In this document: positions 56,231-64,000 of the stretch, one piece after another | Layout of the letters: every line of letters starts with the position of its first letter | How positions within the stretch are numbered: position 1 is the first letter of the stretch | NCBI GenBank assembly: GCA_963707135.1 | Contig: CAVPOY010000023.1 | Coordinates: forward strand, 100,735-164,734 | Length of the DNA stretch: 64,000 nt | Direction of reading: 5' to 3' | From: JBGSTR01 sp963707135 | GTDB lineage: Bacteria > Pseudomonadota > Gammaproteobacteria > Chromatiales > Chromatiaceae | Program-made: the position numbers and the translations under genes | Notes under the pieces: model-generated | What the model saw: only the letters and a program-made list of their open reading frames with translations | What the model was told of the DNA's origin: nothing | The model's database searches: none

Positions 56231-56683
56231 AATCAACAAGTGCCGTCCATGACCAAGGCAAGGTTCACGTCCAGCTGCCCGTCTAGGACCGTTGTACCAC
56301 CATCCTCGGCCCCCTTTACGAGCTGCCCGACGTGCTGGTCGGCGACCTATGTTTGCCCGACGGAATCTCAGGCACGGGCTATCGCTTGGCGTCCAGCGTG
56401 CAACTGGTTGCACGACCCTACTATATCGTCGGGAATTCTGTTGCCCGCGTAAATCGGCCCGCGGATGGACTGAACTTGAGAATACGCAGATGCGAACGGT
56501 CCCCTTGGGCTCCCTGGGCCGTTGTCGGTGCAATCCCACGCGAGGGGCTGGCCCGCGGTGCGCTTATCAGAGAGGCCCAGGGCCACTGTAAGCGTCCCTG
56601 ACGGACTGCCGGTTACTGGCCGAATGGATAGCAGCCGGGCACCCTCTCTAGGCCGTGAGGCTTTTTACGGCCATCCAGGCTGA
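56231..56683. other. Intergenic region with a small nuclease-gene echo
   Basis: 453 bp after the IS21. Bases ~56245-56275 (ATGACCAAGGCAAGGTTCAC) resemble the SNase gene region around 52378, suggesting the IS21 lies in a remnant of a second nuclease gene. A plus-strand frame 56332-56601 is unassigned. Confidence 0.3.
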
Positions 56684-56719
56684 GTGGGCTGCCCCGTGAA
56701 TCCTGTCGCTATTTGGCAG

Positions 56720-57097
56720 GGATCACCATGTGTCGAGGGAATGACCATTCTACGCATCCCTTCGGAACATGGCTGTGGCAGCCTTGGCTCAGAGCCCCAG
56801 CGGCTATCGCTGACCGGCTTCAAGCTACCGCACCACGGCAGTGTCGCCAATATCAGTCCGGAGCTGCTGGCCCGGCTGAGTTGCACGCATTACTTGGTCT
56901 CGACCAGCGGTGCGGTGTTCCGCCACCCGCACGCGCGCGCCATCGAACTGCTGCTCGGGGCTCACGAGGGCCGCGGTAAGCCGTGCCTGCACTTCAATTA
57001 CCTGAGCGCCACCACGGCCGCCTGGAGCGACTCCGCCGATCAGCAGGCGAAGGGCTACCAGGCATTTCACCCCAAGGGCATCTCGCTGGCGCTGTGA
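56720..57097 (+). pseudogene. C-terminal fragment of an MBL-fold metallohydrolase
   Basis: KLPHHGSVANISPELLARL, CTHYLVSTSGAVFRHPHARA and LHFNYLSATTAAWSD match the C-terminal half of ComEC-like metallo-beta-lactamase-fold hydrolases. The metal-binding HxHxDH part is missing, so it is a 5'-truncated relic ending at TGA 57095-57097. The preceding IS21 and decayed DNA fit a deletion. Confidence 0.6.
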
Positions 57098-57298
57098 GCG
57101 ACCGAATTGACCCGCCCGTTTCGCGGCGCGTAAGCGGTTGCCGATGCGACTCAACCCCCGGCCGGTCTCCGCGCGTGTGACCCGCAAAATAGTGGCTCGC
57201 TCGCCCTTGACTGCTGCCCAGCTCCCGCCTAATCGTTGCCGTAGCTCGTGGTCGGAGGGCTTGATTCCCGATCCCGAATTGCGCTAACCGGAGGCGTC

Positions 57299-57904
57299 AT
57301 GAAAGCGAAGTGGATCGTTGTGATGGTGATGGGGTGGCTTCTCTCTGCCTCGCCCGGGGCGGGCGACGCGGAGGCCGGTGACACTGCGCTCGCACAAGCC
57401 CCTCCCGAACAGGCCGAGCGGATAGACAAGGAGGCGCAGAAGATCATCGATGAGCAGATGAAGAGTTTGCAGGACAGGGAAGCGGCGACGTTTCCATGCA
57501 GCCTCTTCCCGCCCGCGGACATCGAGGCGCTGGCTGGGAATCCGCTGGACAAGGGGAGCTACGCCTTCAACAACGTCTCCACGAACGATCGTAAGTACAA
57601 GAGCGAGTCGTGCGATTGGTCCGCCGCGGGTGGTGACGGCAACGAGGTCGGCCTGTGGGTGAGCCTGCCGAAGCACTTTGCCTCCGGCCAGGTGGAGTGC
57701 ATGCCCGGCAGCGACCACCAGAAGACCCCCGGTCTCGGCGATCAGGCGTGGTGGGACTACAAGAAGTTCTTCGGCATGGGCACCCTGCGCGTCTGTTCCG
57801 CGAAGGCGATGTTGGAAGTGAGAGTCACTGTGACGAGCAAGGACGAGAAGTTGGCCAGGAAAATCACCCAGACGATCGCGCAAAAGGTTCTAGCGTCGCA
57901 GTGA
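57299..57904 (+). CDS. Exported Cys-containing hypothetical protein
   Basis: 201 residues, with GGAGG 5 nt upstream of ATG 57299. Signal peptide KAKWIVVMVMGWLLSASPGAG. The mature part starts with a helix (ERIDKEAQKIIDEQMKS), then a small alpha/beta domain with CSLFPPADIEALAGNPL, CDWSAAGGDG, LGDQAWWD and a basic C-terminal helix. The layout is reminiscent of DUF3558-type periplasmic domains, but family membership is not certain. It lies convergent to the cell-wall protein gene that follows. Confidence 0.6.
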   Translation: MKAKWIVVMVMGWLLSASPGAGDAEAGDTALAQAPPEQAERIDKEAQKIIDEQMKSLQDREAATFPCSLFPPADIEALAGNPLDKGSYAFNNVSTNDRKYKSESCDWSAAGGDGNEVGLWVSLPKHFASGQVECMPGSDHQKTPGLGDQAWWDYKKFFGMGTLRVCSAKAMLEVRVTVTSKDEKLARKITQTIAQKVLASQ

Positions 57905-57918
57905 CCGCGGAGTGCGAA

Positions 57919-58743
57919 TCAGATGATGGAGTAGTAATTGAAGTTATCACTGCCAACGCGATGGGCGTTTCCCGTGGACAACGATCGCCGGAGAATCCGG
58001 CCCCACACTTGGTTTCCATCAATGGTCGTCAAGCTCGGAACGGGGCCCTTGCCATCGACGCTCTCGATCAGGAAATGATGATTCTTGGAAGCGACGCAGC
58101 CGATGTCCGCCGGCCGGATATTGGCGACGAAATTCTGACTGAACGTATTCAACCGGAGTGGACCGACAGGTTTGCCCGCGGCGAGATTCCACGAGGCATT
58201 TAGCCCCGCCTTGCGGTAGCAATACACGCAAAAAACGCCGCACCAACTCTTGCGCTGCTCGTTCGGATTGCTAATCCAGGGCTCTGCGCTCCACGCCTGG
58301 GTCTTAGGATCTTTGAAATTGTGATCCGTCAACGTCACGTTCGCGGCGAATCTGAACATCTCGATCAGGAAGTCCAGCCCCTTTGGCCGGCCGTTGTGGA
58401 GTTGCTGGAAGTCCACCATTCCGAAATGTTGCTGCGCAATCGTCAGGACAATCGGACGGAGCATGTTGGCAGCGGCGGCCGTCGGGCTGGGTCCCACCGG
58501 CAGCCCGCCCTGCTGGAGCTTGGCCAGCAAGTCTGAAAACAGCTTCCAGGTGAGCGGGCCGGTGATGCCATCGGGGGTGAGCTTGTTGGTGCTTTGAAAC
58601 TCCCTGACCCGACTCGTGGTCTTGGTCCCATATACCCCGTCGGGTTTCAGGGCCGCCAGCTTGGACGGCAGCAGGTTAAGCCCCTGCTGGAGCTGGGTAA
58701 CCTCATTTCCAGTCGAACCATAGCGAAGTGTCCGGTTGATCAT
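57919..58743 (-). CDS. Peptidoglycan-binding protein with CHAP-like papain-fold domain
   Basis: 274 residues from ATG 58743 (GGAG 9 nt upstream). An N-terminal PG_binding_1 domain (residues ~3-75; LRYGSTGNEVTQLQQGLNLL, DGVYGTKTTSRVREFQ, PDGITGPLTWKLF) is joined to a C-terminal domain with KSWCGVFCVYCYRKAG (nucleophile Cys) and NHHFLIESVDG (His), a CHAP/NlpC-like amidase pattern. No signal peptide is seen. It likely cleaves peptidoglycan; it could be a phage-type lysin or a secreted effector. Confidence 0.75.
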   Translation of the reverse strand: MINRTLRYGSTGNEVTQLQQGLNLLPSKLAALKPDGVYGTKTTSRVREFQSTNKLTPDGITGPLTWKLFSDLLAKLQQGGLPVGPSPTAAAANMLRPIVLTIAQQHFGMVDFQQLHNGRPKGLDFLIEMFRFAANVTLTDHNFKDPKTQAWSAEPWISNPNEQRKSWCGVFCVYCYRKAGLNASWNLAAGKPVGPLRLNTFSQNFVANIRPADIGCVASKNHHFLIESVDGKGPVPSLTTIDGNQVWGRILRRSLSTGNAHRVGSDNFNYYSII

Positions 58744-58899
58744 GGCAAATGGCTCCAGTGTCGGGTGCCGGCTCGGGTCTGCGTCTTTTTCGCGCGCGGA
58801 GGGATGGGGATCGGTCTTGACGGCCCCTGCGTTTACTATAGCGGGCACTCGTTTGCGCAACGACTGTGCCCGCGACAGGTTGTGACTGACGCCCACCCA

Positions 58900-59155
58900 C
58901 TACAGATCGGTGTCGGCTAACAACCTCATCCACTCTGTTGTCCGCAGCGTGGAGCGGCGGTTGCGGTAGACGATCCTGGCAGTCCGCTTTGCGCTGCGGC
59001 TTCGACCGAAGGCCACGCCTACCGCTGAGCCTCGGAAACAGCAGCTGGGCGGCCAGCTCCCGGCTCTCCACGTAGAGCCCGGCCTCGGTGTTGATGTCAC
59101 CACTCCAAGACGTTGGTTCCCGTGGGGGCCTCTGCCCACGGACTTCCGTGGCCAC
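58900..59155 (-). pseudogene. Possible phospholipase D/cardiolipin-synthase remnant
   Basis: A minus-strand frame reads INTEAGLYVESRELAAQL, resembling the segment after the second HKD motif of PLD-family enzymes (SLNTEIGLVIESPELA). The surrounding frames do not keep the family. Very short; tentative. Confidence 0.3.
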
Positions 59156-59182
59156 CCGGGGGCCCGTTTTGTTCCGCTCTTC

Positions 59183-59383
59183 TGTCGGAATTTGTAGTCA
59201 TTACGGGGCCAAAGCGGGCCTCGTCGGATAGCTGCCCGTCGGAAATTGTAGTCATTTGGCCATGCGTAACCTACTGATGCAATCGCCCGTGTCCTAGCTG
59301 TCGGAATTTGTAGTTGTATCAGTCGGAATCTGTAGTCATGCCAGTCGGAATTTGTAGTCGTACCAATCGGAATCTGTAGTCCT
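59183..59383 (+). repeat. Tandem 22-bp repeats with GTCGGAATTTGTAGTC core
   Basis: Four units at exactly 22-bp intervals (starts 59299, 59321, 59343, 59365) of the form GTCGGAATYTGTAGTC plus a variable tail. Two further copies lie at 59183 and 59238. All are in the same orientation. This resembles the multiple-repeat end of a transposon or protein-binding iterons; no transposase is present beside it. Confidence 0.85.
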
Positions 59384-60176
59384 TTTGGGTTTTTTATGTC
59401 TAGAAAACCGAGGGATACAGGCCTCTAAAATTGAAAATTAAGAGAAAATTGAAACGCGTATGCGCACGCGCGCGCGGCGAGAGGAGCGGCGCTTCGCCCC
59501 GAGGAACGGGAGCGTTGGTGAAAAAGACGCGACGACTGGGATTCTGTTGCAGAGTGCCCGTACCCGCTGAATCTACGGGGTCCACCACAACGAGTACGAC
59601 CGTGGAACGCCGAGATCGTTACGCCGGAGCAGTTGCTGGGATCGCTCACTCTCGACGGCGATCCCAGGCGCCCGCCGCGGTCATAAACGTCCGCGTATTT
59701 GCTCGGCGAATCGCGACTGCCGGCTAGCCGCTCCGTCGCCATGATGGGGCCCCTTGATGGGGGTGACCCCGTCGAGGTTGCTATCCCCGCAATACCTTCC
59801 CGCCGAATCCCAGCTCCAGCAACGGGCAACGACAGGGGAGGGCAGTCCTTCCGCTTCCACTCCGAGAGAGGACCTGGAGGTCAGAAGACCTTAGTCAGTT
59901 TGGCGCCGGCAAGCTGGGTTTGGCCGAAGGCCCCGACCAGGCCGCGGCTTTTTCGGTGATGCCACGGGGAGTCCGGTGGGTAACGTCCGCGTTCGTTTGG
60001 TTGCGGGCCGGGAGGGACCGTTGAGTCAGATTCACCCCCCTTGTCGCGCGACCGAGTCGAGCACGCTACTGATCCTGGACCAATCGTGGGAGCGCGTTTT
60101 CCTGCTCCGCATCGCTCTGGAGATCGTTCCATGGGCTGGTCAGCAGGGTGTTAGCGCCTTTGGATCCAGCCACCCG
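59384..60176. other. Gene-poor region
   Basis: 793 bp with no supported gene. It has an AT-rich start (59390-59460) with a GCGC-alternating patch (CACGCGCGCGCGGCG, ~59466), then GC-rich sequence with overlapping frames on both strands. Confidence 0.3.
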
Positions 60177-60452
60177 TCAGGCGCCCTCCCGTAGCGTTTG
60201 GCGCGCCTCTTCTACAATGGGGATCGCCATCGGCGGCGGACCCATGCTGGTGCCGGCGCTTGGCGATCTCTTCGATCTTCGCCACGTCGTCCTCATAGGA
60301 CACCACGCCCGTCCAGCGCATTCCCCCAACGCGAGATCCCAACCACCCCACGCTGTGATGATCGTCAAGTCTCCGAACAGGTCGCGCACCAGGTGTGCCT
60401 GGTAGTAGCCGGCTTTGTTGCGGTGGATGCAGCGCAGGTCCATGAAACGCAT
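60177..60452 (-). pseudogene. WGR-domain protein, frameshifted
   Basis: RCIHRNKAGYYQAHLVRDLF then GDLTIITAWGG is the start of a WGR domain. The homologous continuation SRVGGMRWTGVVSYEDDVAK then IEEIAKRRHQHG lies in another frame. One indel near 60330-60345 separates them. WGR domains bind nucleic acid; small stand-alone bacterial forms are of unknown role. Confidence 0.55.
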
Positions 60453-61153
60453 CTCGGCTCTGTTGGGCTAACGATAGCGCAAAGGTGTTCTTTTCAAAGG
60501 TCGAGCGGTTGGAGATCGCGCTGCCAGTATTGCGCCCTACAGTATCCGGATGGACCGGTAGAAAAGTCTTCGCGATGCCAACGACCACGAAGGCCACGGA
60601 ATCAGCTGAAATAAGATCAAGGTTCTGAAACGGCGAACAGCCTCGAGCGGATGACCGCCTCAAGGCAGCGAGCCTGGGCAGCGTCGCCGTCCGTTGGCTG
60701 AAGACTTGACTCGCCTTTGCGGACGTTCGCCCGATACGGATACCGAAGAGAATCTGAGCCCTTACGCGTTGCAAGTTGGCTGAGCAGGGGCCTATGACGA
60801 CACAGGAAGCTCCGAGTGCACCCTCAGCGCCTTCACCACGCGTCGGGGAAGACCGTTTCGCTCCAACCCACGACTAGGCCGACAATCAAATGCCCATAGC
60901 CAACAGCCGTTGTGCCGATAAACAGAATGTCTTTCTGGTAGGATCTCTTTGGGCCTGTTGAAGGGCAACGGAGTCCGCACAACGACACCCCGGGGATTGC
61001 TCAAGACGGCGGACGCCAGCCAATCCTGAGTTCGCAGTCACGAACCCAGTAAAACAACCGGACGCCCTGAAAGCCTCTTGTTTTCAAAATATCCTTGCCT
61101 GAACCAATCGTTCAATCGGCAACACGAAACAGCAATACGCTTGGAGACCGCAG
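60453..61153. other. Gene-poor region upstream of the H-NS-like gene
   Basis: 701 bp without a supported gene. The last ~100 bp are AT-richer (TTTTCAAAATATCC) and should hold the H-NS-like gene's promoter. Confidence 0.3.
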
Positions 61154-61561
61154 ATGCCAAAAAAGAAGAAGCTCGAACCCGCACCGCTCACCATCGACCA
61201 GATTCAGGAACAGCTCGCGCAGATCGAAGTAAGCCGCGAGACGCTTGAAGCCGCGCTCAAGCAGCGGCGTCGGGCAGATCTCATCGCCTTCTCCGAGACC
61301 TTACGTGACCAGATCGCCGAGCGCGGCTACCAGATTGACGAGGTGATCGCGCTACTACAAAAGGGAAGAAAGACCGCCTCTGGGCGCCGCGGTGGTGGTC
61401 AACATGCCCGCTATGTGGATCCCGACAACCCCGCGCTCACTTACGGGAAGGGGCCCTTGCCCGCGTGGCTGCGCGAAAAGATGGAAGTCGCGGGCTACGA
61501 CGCGACGGACAAGATACAGCGTGAAGCGTTCAAATCGACCCATCTGAAACGCGTCGTGTAA
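61154..61561 (+). CDS. H-NS-family nucleoid protein
   Basis: 135 residues. The N-terminal oligomerisation coiled coil (IDQIQEQLAQIEVSRETLEA) is followed by a basic linker (KGRKTASGRRGGG) and the C-terminal DNA-binding domain ARYVDPDNPALTYGKGPLPAWL. The usual W-x-G-x-G-R-x-P-x-W loop is here Y-GKGPLPAW. Such proteins silence AT-rich foreign DNA, fitting this mobile-element-rich neighbourhood. The C-terminal extension (EKMEVAGYDATDKIQREAF) is unusual in length. Confidence 0.82.
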   Translation: MPKKKKLEPAPLTIDQIQEQLAQIEVSRETLEAALKQRRRADLIAFSETLRDQIAERGYQIDEVIALLQKGRKTASGRRGGGQHARYVDPDNPALTYGKGPLPAWLREKMEVAGYDATDKIQREAFKSTHLKRVV

Positions 61562-61692
61562 CGCCGCCGCGGGAGTGAAGTGAACCGGGCCGTGGAGGCC
61601 GGGCCGATGTCCGACAAATAGTTCGCCTCGAGTGGAAAATCCGGCGGGCCAGACGGGTGTCCGCGGCCATTCGCCGTCGATCGGCGCCTTGG

Positions 61693-61785
61693 GCGAGTGC
61701 CCACTATAAGAACGGGCTGCTACGGGTCGAGCTTCCCAAGTCGCCCGCGCGGCGGCGCCGGACCGTCAATGTTCGGGTCACCTGA
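61693..61785 (+). pseudogene. C-terminal fragment of a small heat-shock protein (Hsp20)
   Basis: Reads ASAHYKNGLLRVELPKSPAR then RRRTVNVRVT to a TGA. The A-x-Y-x-N-G-L-L-x-V-x-L-P-K block is the last strand of the alpha-crystallin domain. The rest of the domain is missing. Confidence 0.6.
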
Positions 61786-61939
61786 ATCCGACGGTTCAGC
61801 GGGTACCGTCCTTCACGGGCCACTGTCGCATGGGGGGCTCATCGGAGTAGGCGTCGTGGAAATGGCTGCGGCTTGATGGAGGGTTGGGTTACCGCCGCGG
61901 CGATGCCGGTAAGCACCATCAGGCCCCCGGTCCGCCAGT

Positions 61940-62152
61940 TCACAACGGCGACTGACCGGTAGGCGGCGGGGCCCCTGCCTCCATCTCCCGCAGACAGGCC
62001 ACGCACAGGCAGTCTGTATAACGCCGGGCGATGGCGAGCAGAACGTCCTCGCGCAGCTCGACGCTCGCGCAGCCGCAATGACTCGGGTTATTCAGCGTGC
62101 ACTCGAAGGTTGCCCCGCAGCGGGGACAGGTCTTGATCGCGTTCCTGGTCAT
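61940..62152 (-). CDS. Cysteine-rich CWC-family protein
   Basis: 70 residues. CPRCGATFECTLNNPSHCGC and DCLCVACLREM give the Cys pattern of the CWC family, presumed to bind zinc or iron. Function unknown. It lies 21 bp upstream of the next gene region and is intact. Confidence 0.8.
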   Translation of the reverse strand: MTRNAIKTCPRCGATFECTLNNPSHCGCASVELREDVLLAIARRYTDCLCVACLREMEAGAPPPTGQSPL

Positions 62153-62172
62153 GTGGACGTCGGACGCGGGCC

Positions 62173-62727
62173 CTAATAGAGCCCGACTTCGGTCAGACAG
62201 ACCTCGGCCGCCATGGCGCGGCCGATGGCGACGATCCCCAGGCGGCTTAGGCGGCGCGTGTCCAAGGGCGCGTCCAGTCGATGGGGTTCGAATCCGAGGA
62301 AGGGCAAACGCACCTCGCGCCAGTCATGCCCAGCGCGGAACTCGGCGCGATAGGACTGCCAGGGCAGGGCGGTATCGGGGGTCTTGAGGTGGACCTTGTA
62401 GCCCTCCCCGTTGCCGCGTATCACCAGGTGCACTCCGGTGAGACGCGAGACGTCGAGGGTCCGGGTGCTGCTTAGGTCCAGGCTCACCTGCACGAAGCCG
62501 CCGTTGTTGGCCAGGCTCACCTCGCCCGCGAGACAGAGGGCACGTCGGCCGTGTTGCTCGCTGATGCTCATACGACCGACCGACACGCCCCCCATGACAC
62601 GGTCGGTGATCAGCCGCCAGGGAGTACCGAGCAGGGAGCGTCCGTCGTCGCGGGAGAAGTCGTCGATCAGAAGGAGGCCGGCGGCGGGGCTCGGGTTCAT
62701 GGGGAACACCACGGTCATCAAGACCAT
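62173..62727 (-). CDS. CIA30-family protein
   Basis: 184 residues; the start is uncertain (ATGs also at 62715 and 62700, and none has a good ribosome site). LIDDFSRDDGRSLLGTPWRL, DRVMGGVSVGRM, NNGGFVQVSLDLS and YRAEFRAGHDWREVRLPF are typical of CIA30 (complex I intermediate-associated protein 30), a galactose-binding-like beta-sandwich. In bacteria its role is unknown. No signal peptide is clear. Confidence 0.85.
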   Translation of the reverse strand: MVLMTVVFPMNPSPAAGLLLIDDFSRDDGRSLLGTPWRLITDRVMGGVSVGRMSISEQHGRRALCLAGEVSLANNGGFVQVSLDLSSTRTLDVSRLTGVHLVIRGNGEGYKVHLKTPDTALPWQSYRAEFRAGHDWREVRLPFLGFEPHRLDAPLDTRRLSRLGIVAIGRAMAAEVCLTEVGLY

Positions 62728-63185
62728 CAGAGTCCGGCTCGCTTCTTTGTTCCTCGGGCAAGTGCTCGACGAAGCCGGTTTGCGCCGTCAAACCAAGCTA
62801 CTGGGGGTCTTGTACCTGGGCTTCAAGTCGCCTGCTTGCCCTGCTTTCGCCATCAAGGCGCGCCGGGGGAGGCCATCGCGCCCTTACGATAGGGTCTCCC
62901 CACGGTTTGCTGACCGCCAAGAGAACGCGCCCAGGTCAGCCGATCGGTCCGCGCGTCTGACATCCGCCGCTTCGAAGCAAACGTCACGAGACCTAAACGG
63001 AACCGTTACAGAACTTCCAAGGGAGCCCAGGCTGCCGTGACATGCGAGAAATCGAGCCTCCCGCCGATTGGGCGTGAGGTCTTTCTGCCGGTGTCCGGGG
63101 TGTGTTTCGGCATCACGGTTGGGAGCAGAGGAACGGCCCGCTTGATCTACATTCAAATCAGAGCAACTCCACAGGAGTGCGATCG
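62728..63185. other. Intergenic region, no gene supported
   Basis: 458 bp between the CIA30 gene and the Mth938-like gene. It should carry both promoters. AGGAG at ~63172 is the ribosome site for the GTG at 63186. Confidence 0.35.
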
Positions 63186-63538
63186 GTGAAGATGCGCATG
63201 CAGACATTCGGTGAGGTCGAGGTCGAGGGCGAGCGTTACGACGACGATATCGTCATTGAGCAGGGCGGAATTCGTAAGCGAGGCAAAAAGCCCTCGAAAG
63301 TGTTCAGGCCCGCTACGGGCACACCCCGCTGTCCGTTGAAAAAGTCATCCCATGGCACGGTACGCGGCTGTTCGTCGGCACCGGCATGTATGGCAAGCTG
63401 CCCATCATGTCCGAGGTCTACGTCGAGGCCGAGAAGAAGGGAATCGAAGTGGTTGCGCTGCCCACCGCGGAGCTCTGCGTCATGCTGCAAAATTTGAAAC
63501 CCGAGGACATCAACGCCGTCCTGCACGTCACCTGTTGA
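63186..63538 (+). pseudogene. Mth938-like (DUF498) protein, frameshifted
   Basis: GTG 63186, 8 nt after AGGAG, starts MKMRMQTFGEVEVEGERYDD then DIVIEQGGIRKRGKKPSK. Near 63305-63315 the frame shifts to RYGHTPLSVEKVIPWHGTRL, FVGTGMYGKLPIMSEVYVEA and KPEDINAVLHVTC, ending TGA 63536-63538. This is the compact Mth938-like fold found with NDUFAF3 and related proteins. One indel separates two well-conserved halves. Confidence 0.75.
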
Positions 63539-63670
63539 AATCGCACTTCGCGCCACGCGAACGTCGAGTCCCGAAAGACTCCGCCGGTACCATGTGCCTC
63601 ATGGGGGACGATGCCACCCGGCCGTCGGCACTCGTCCTTCAACCTCATGTCCCTCTTGGCGACGCGAGCC

Positions 63671-64000
63671 TTACTCCGAAGCCTTGCGCAGCTCCTCCTC
63701 GATGATGCCCTTGAACAGCGGAATCTTGTAGCCGTTCTTCGACATCGGCTGGGCATTGGCGACGATGGCTTCGGACGCGTCCCGGATGGCAGCGGCGTCA
63801 AGCGCCCGGCCCCGGATGGCCTCTTCCGTCTCGTGGGAGCGCCAAGGAACGGGCGCGGCGCCGGAGAGCGTCCCGGCAGTCGCGGACCCGCTTCCCGTCC
63901 ATGGTGAGCGCCAGGGCGCAGCCGGCGATGGCGAAGTCCCAGGCGCGACGGGTGCGGACCTTGCGGTAGGCGCTGTAGAGGCCAGCGGCCGGGGGCGGCA
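63671..64000 (-). pseudogene. Molybdenum hydroxylase FAD subunit (CoxM/XdhB-like), 3' part, frameshifted, runs off window
   Basis: Minus strand: SAYRKVRTRRAWDFAIAGCA then LALTMDGKRV in one frame. A shift near 63880 leads to LSGAAPVPWRSHETEEAIRG, ASEAIVANAQPMSKNGYKIP and KGIIEEELRKASE with TAA at 63671-63673. This is the C-terminal domain of the FAD-binding subunit of xanthine dehydrogenase/CO dehydrogenase-type enzymes. The N-terminal FAD part lies outside the window. Confidence 0.75.

Overview
The window is GC-rich DNA from a gammaproteobacterium. Hints of a Chromatiales-like, sulfur-oxidising lineage are a DsrC/TusE-type protein, a SulP permease, a MauG/MbnH-like di-haem cytochrome, a CWC protein and a possible BchO-like hydrolase fragment. 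The genus cannot be fixed from the sequence. No rRNA, tRNA or CRISPR array was seen.

Layout. 0-2 kb: broken genes, an ISAs1 transposase remnant and a small exported Ala/Glu-rich protein. 2-13.3 kb: a complete maltose/maltodextrin locus. lamB-malM-malQ lie on the minus strand and malE-malF-malG-malK on the plus strand. A DUF4338 (DruA-like) gene with upstream direct repeats sits between the two arms. LamB admits maltodextrin, MalE binds it, MalFGK2 imports it and MalQ remodels it. 13.4-23.8 kb: SulP permease, an exported protein, a frameshifted DUF1835 gene, a membrane glycerophosphodiesterase, and several decayed genes including a twice-frameshifted di-haem peroxidase. 23.9-34.1 kb: mobile DNA. 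This is a recombinase-in-trio (RIT) element with 34-bp inverted ends, an unusual IS21-type element carrying a zinc-finger gene and a ParB-like gene upstream of istA-istB, an MsrB with a truncated thioredoxin-like N-terminus, and an IS3 element next to an exported repeat protein.

34-52.7 kb: an accessory region of small, unrelated genes in repeat-rich spacers. It holds two XRE regulators, a YopT-like (C58) cysteine protease, an SRAP/YedK protein, a zinc-ribbon protein, a K+ channel, an isoprenylcysteine-methyltransferase-like membrane protein, a broken sigma54 regulator, a DsrC-like protein, an RND pump without its adaptor, a solo SAM-like recombinase domain, a LexA-like winged helix and a frameshifted nuclease. 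It also holds a ~384 bp miniature element whose ends copy the 17-bp periodic end architecture of the RIT element. 53.7-56.2 kb: a second IS21 element with frameshifted istA. 56.2-64 kb: fragments (MBL hydrolase, WGR, Hsp20, possibly PLD), two exported or cell-wall proteins, a 22-bp tandem-repeat array, an H-NS-like protein, CWC and CIA30 proteins, a frameshifted Mth938-like gene, and the end of a molybdenum-hydroxylase FAD subunit running off the window.

A striking general feature is the number of conserved genes split by single-base indels, often in short G or C runs. This means either strong genome decay or uncorrected sequencing error. Frameshifted genes are therefore reported over their full homologous span.
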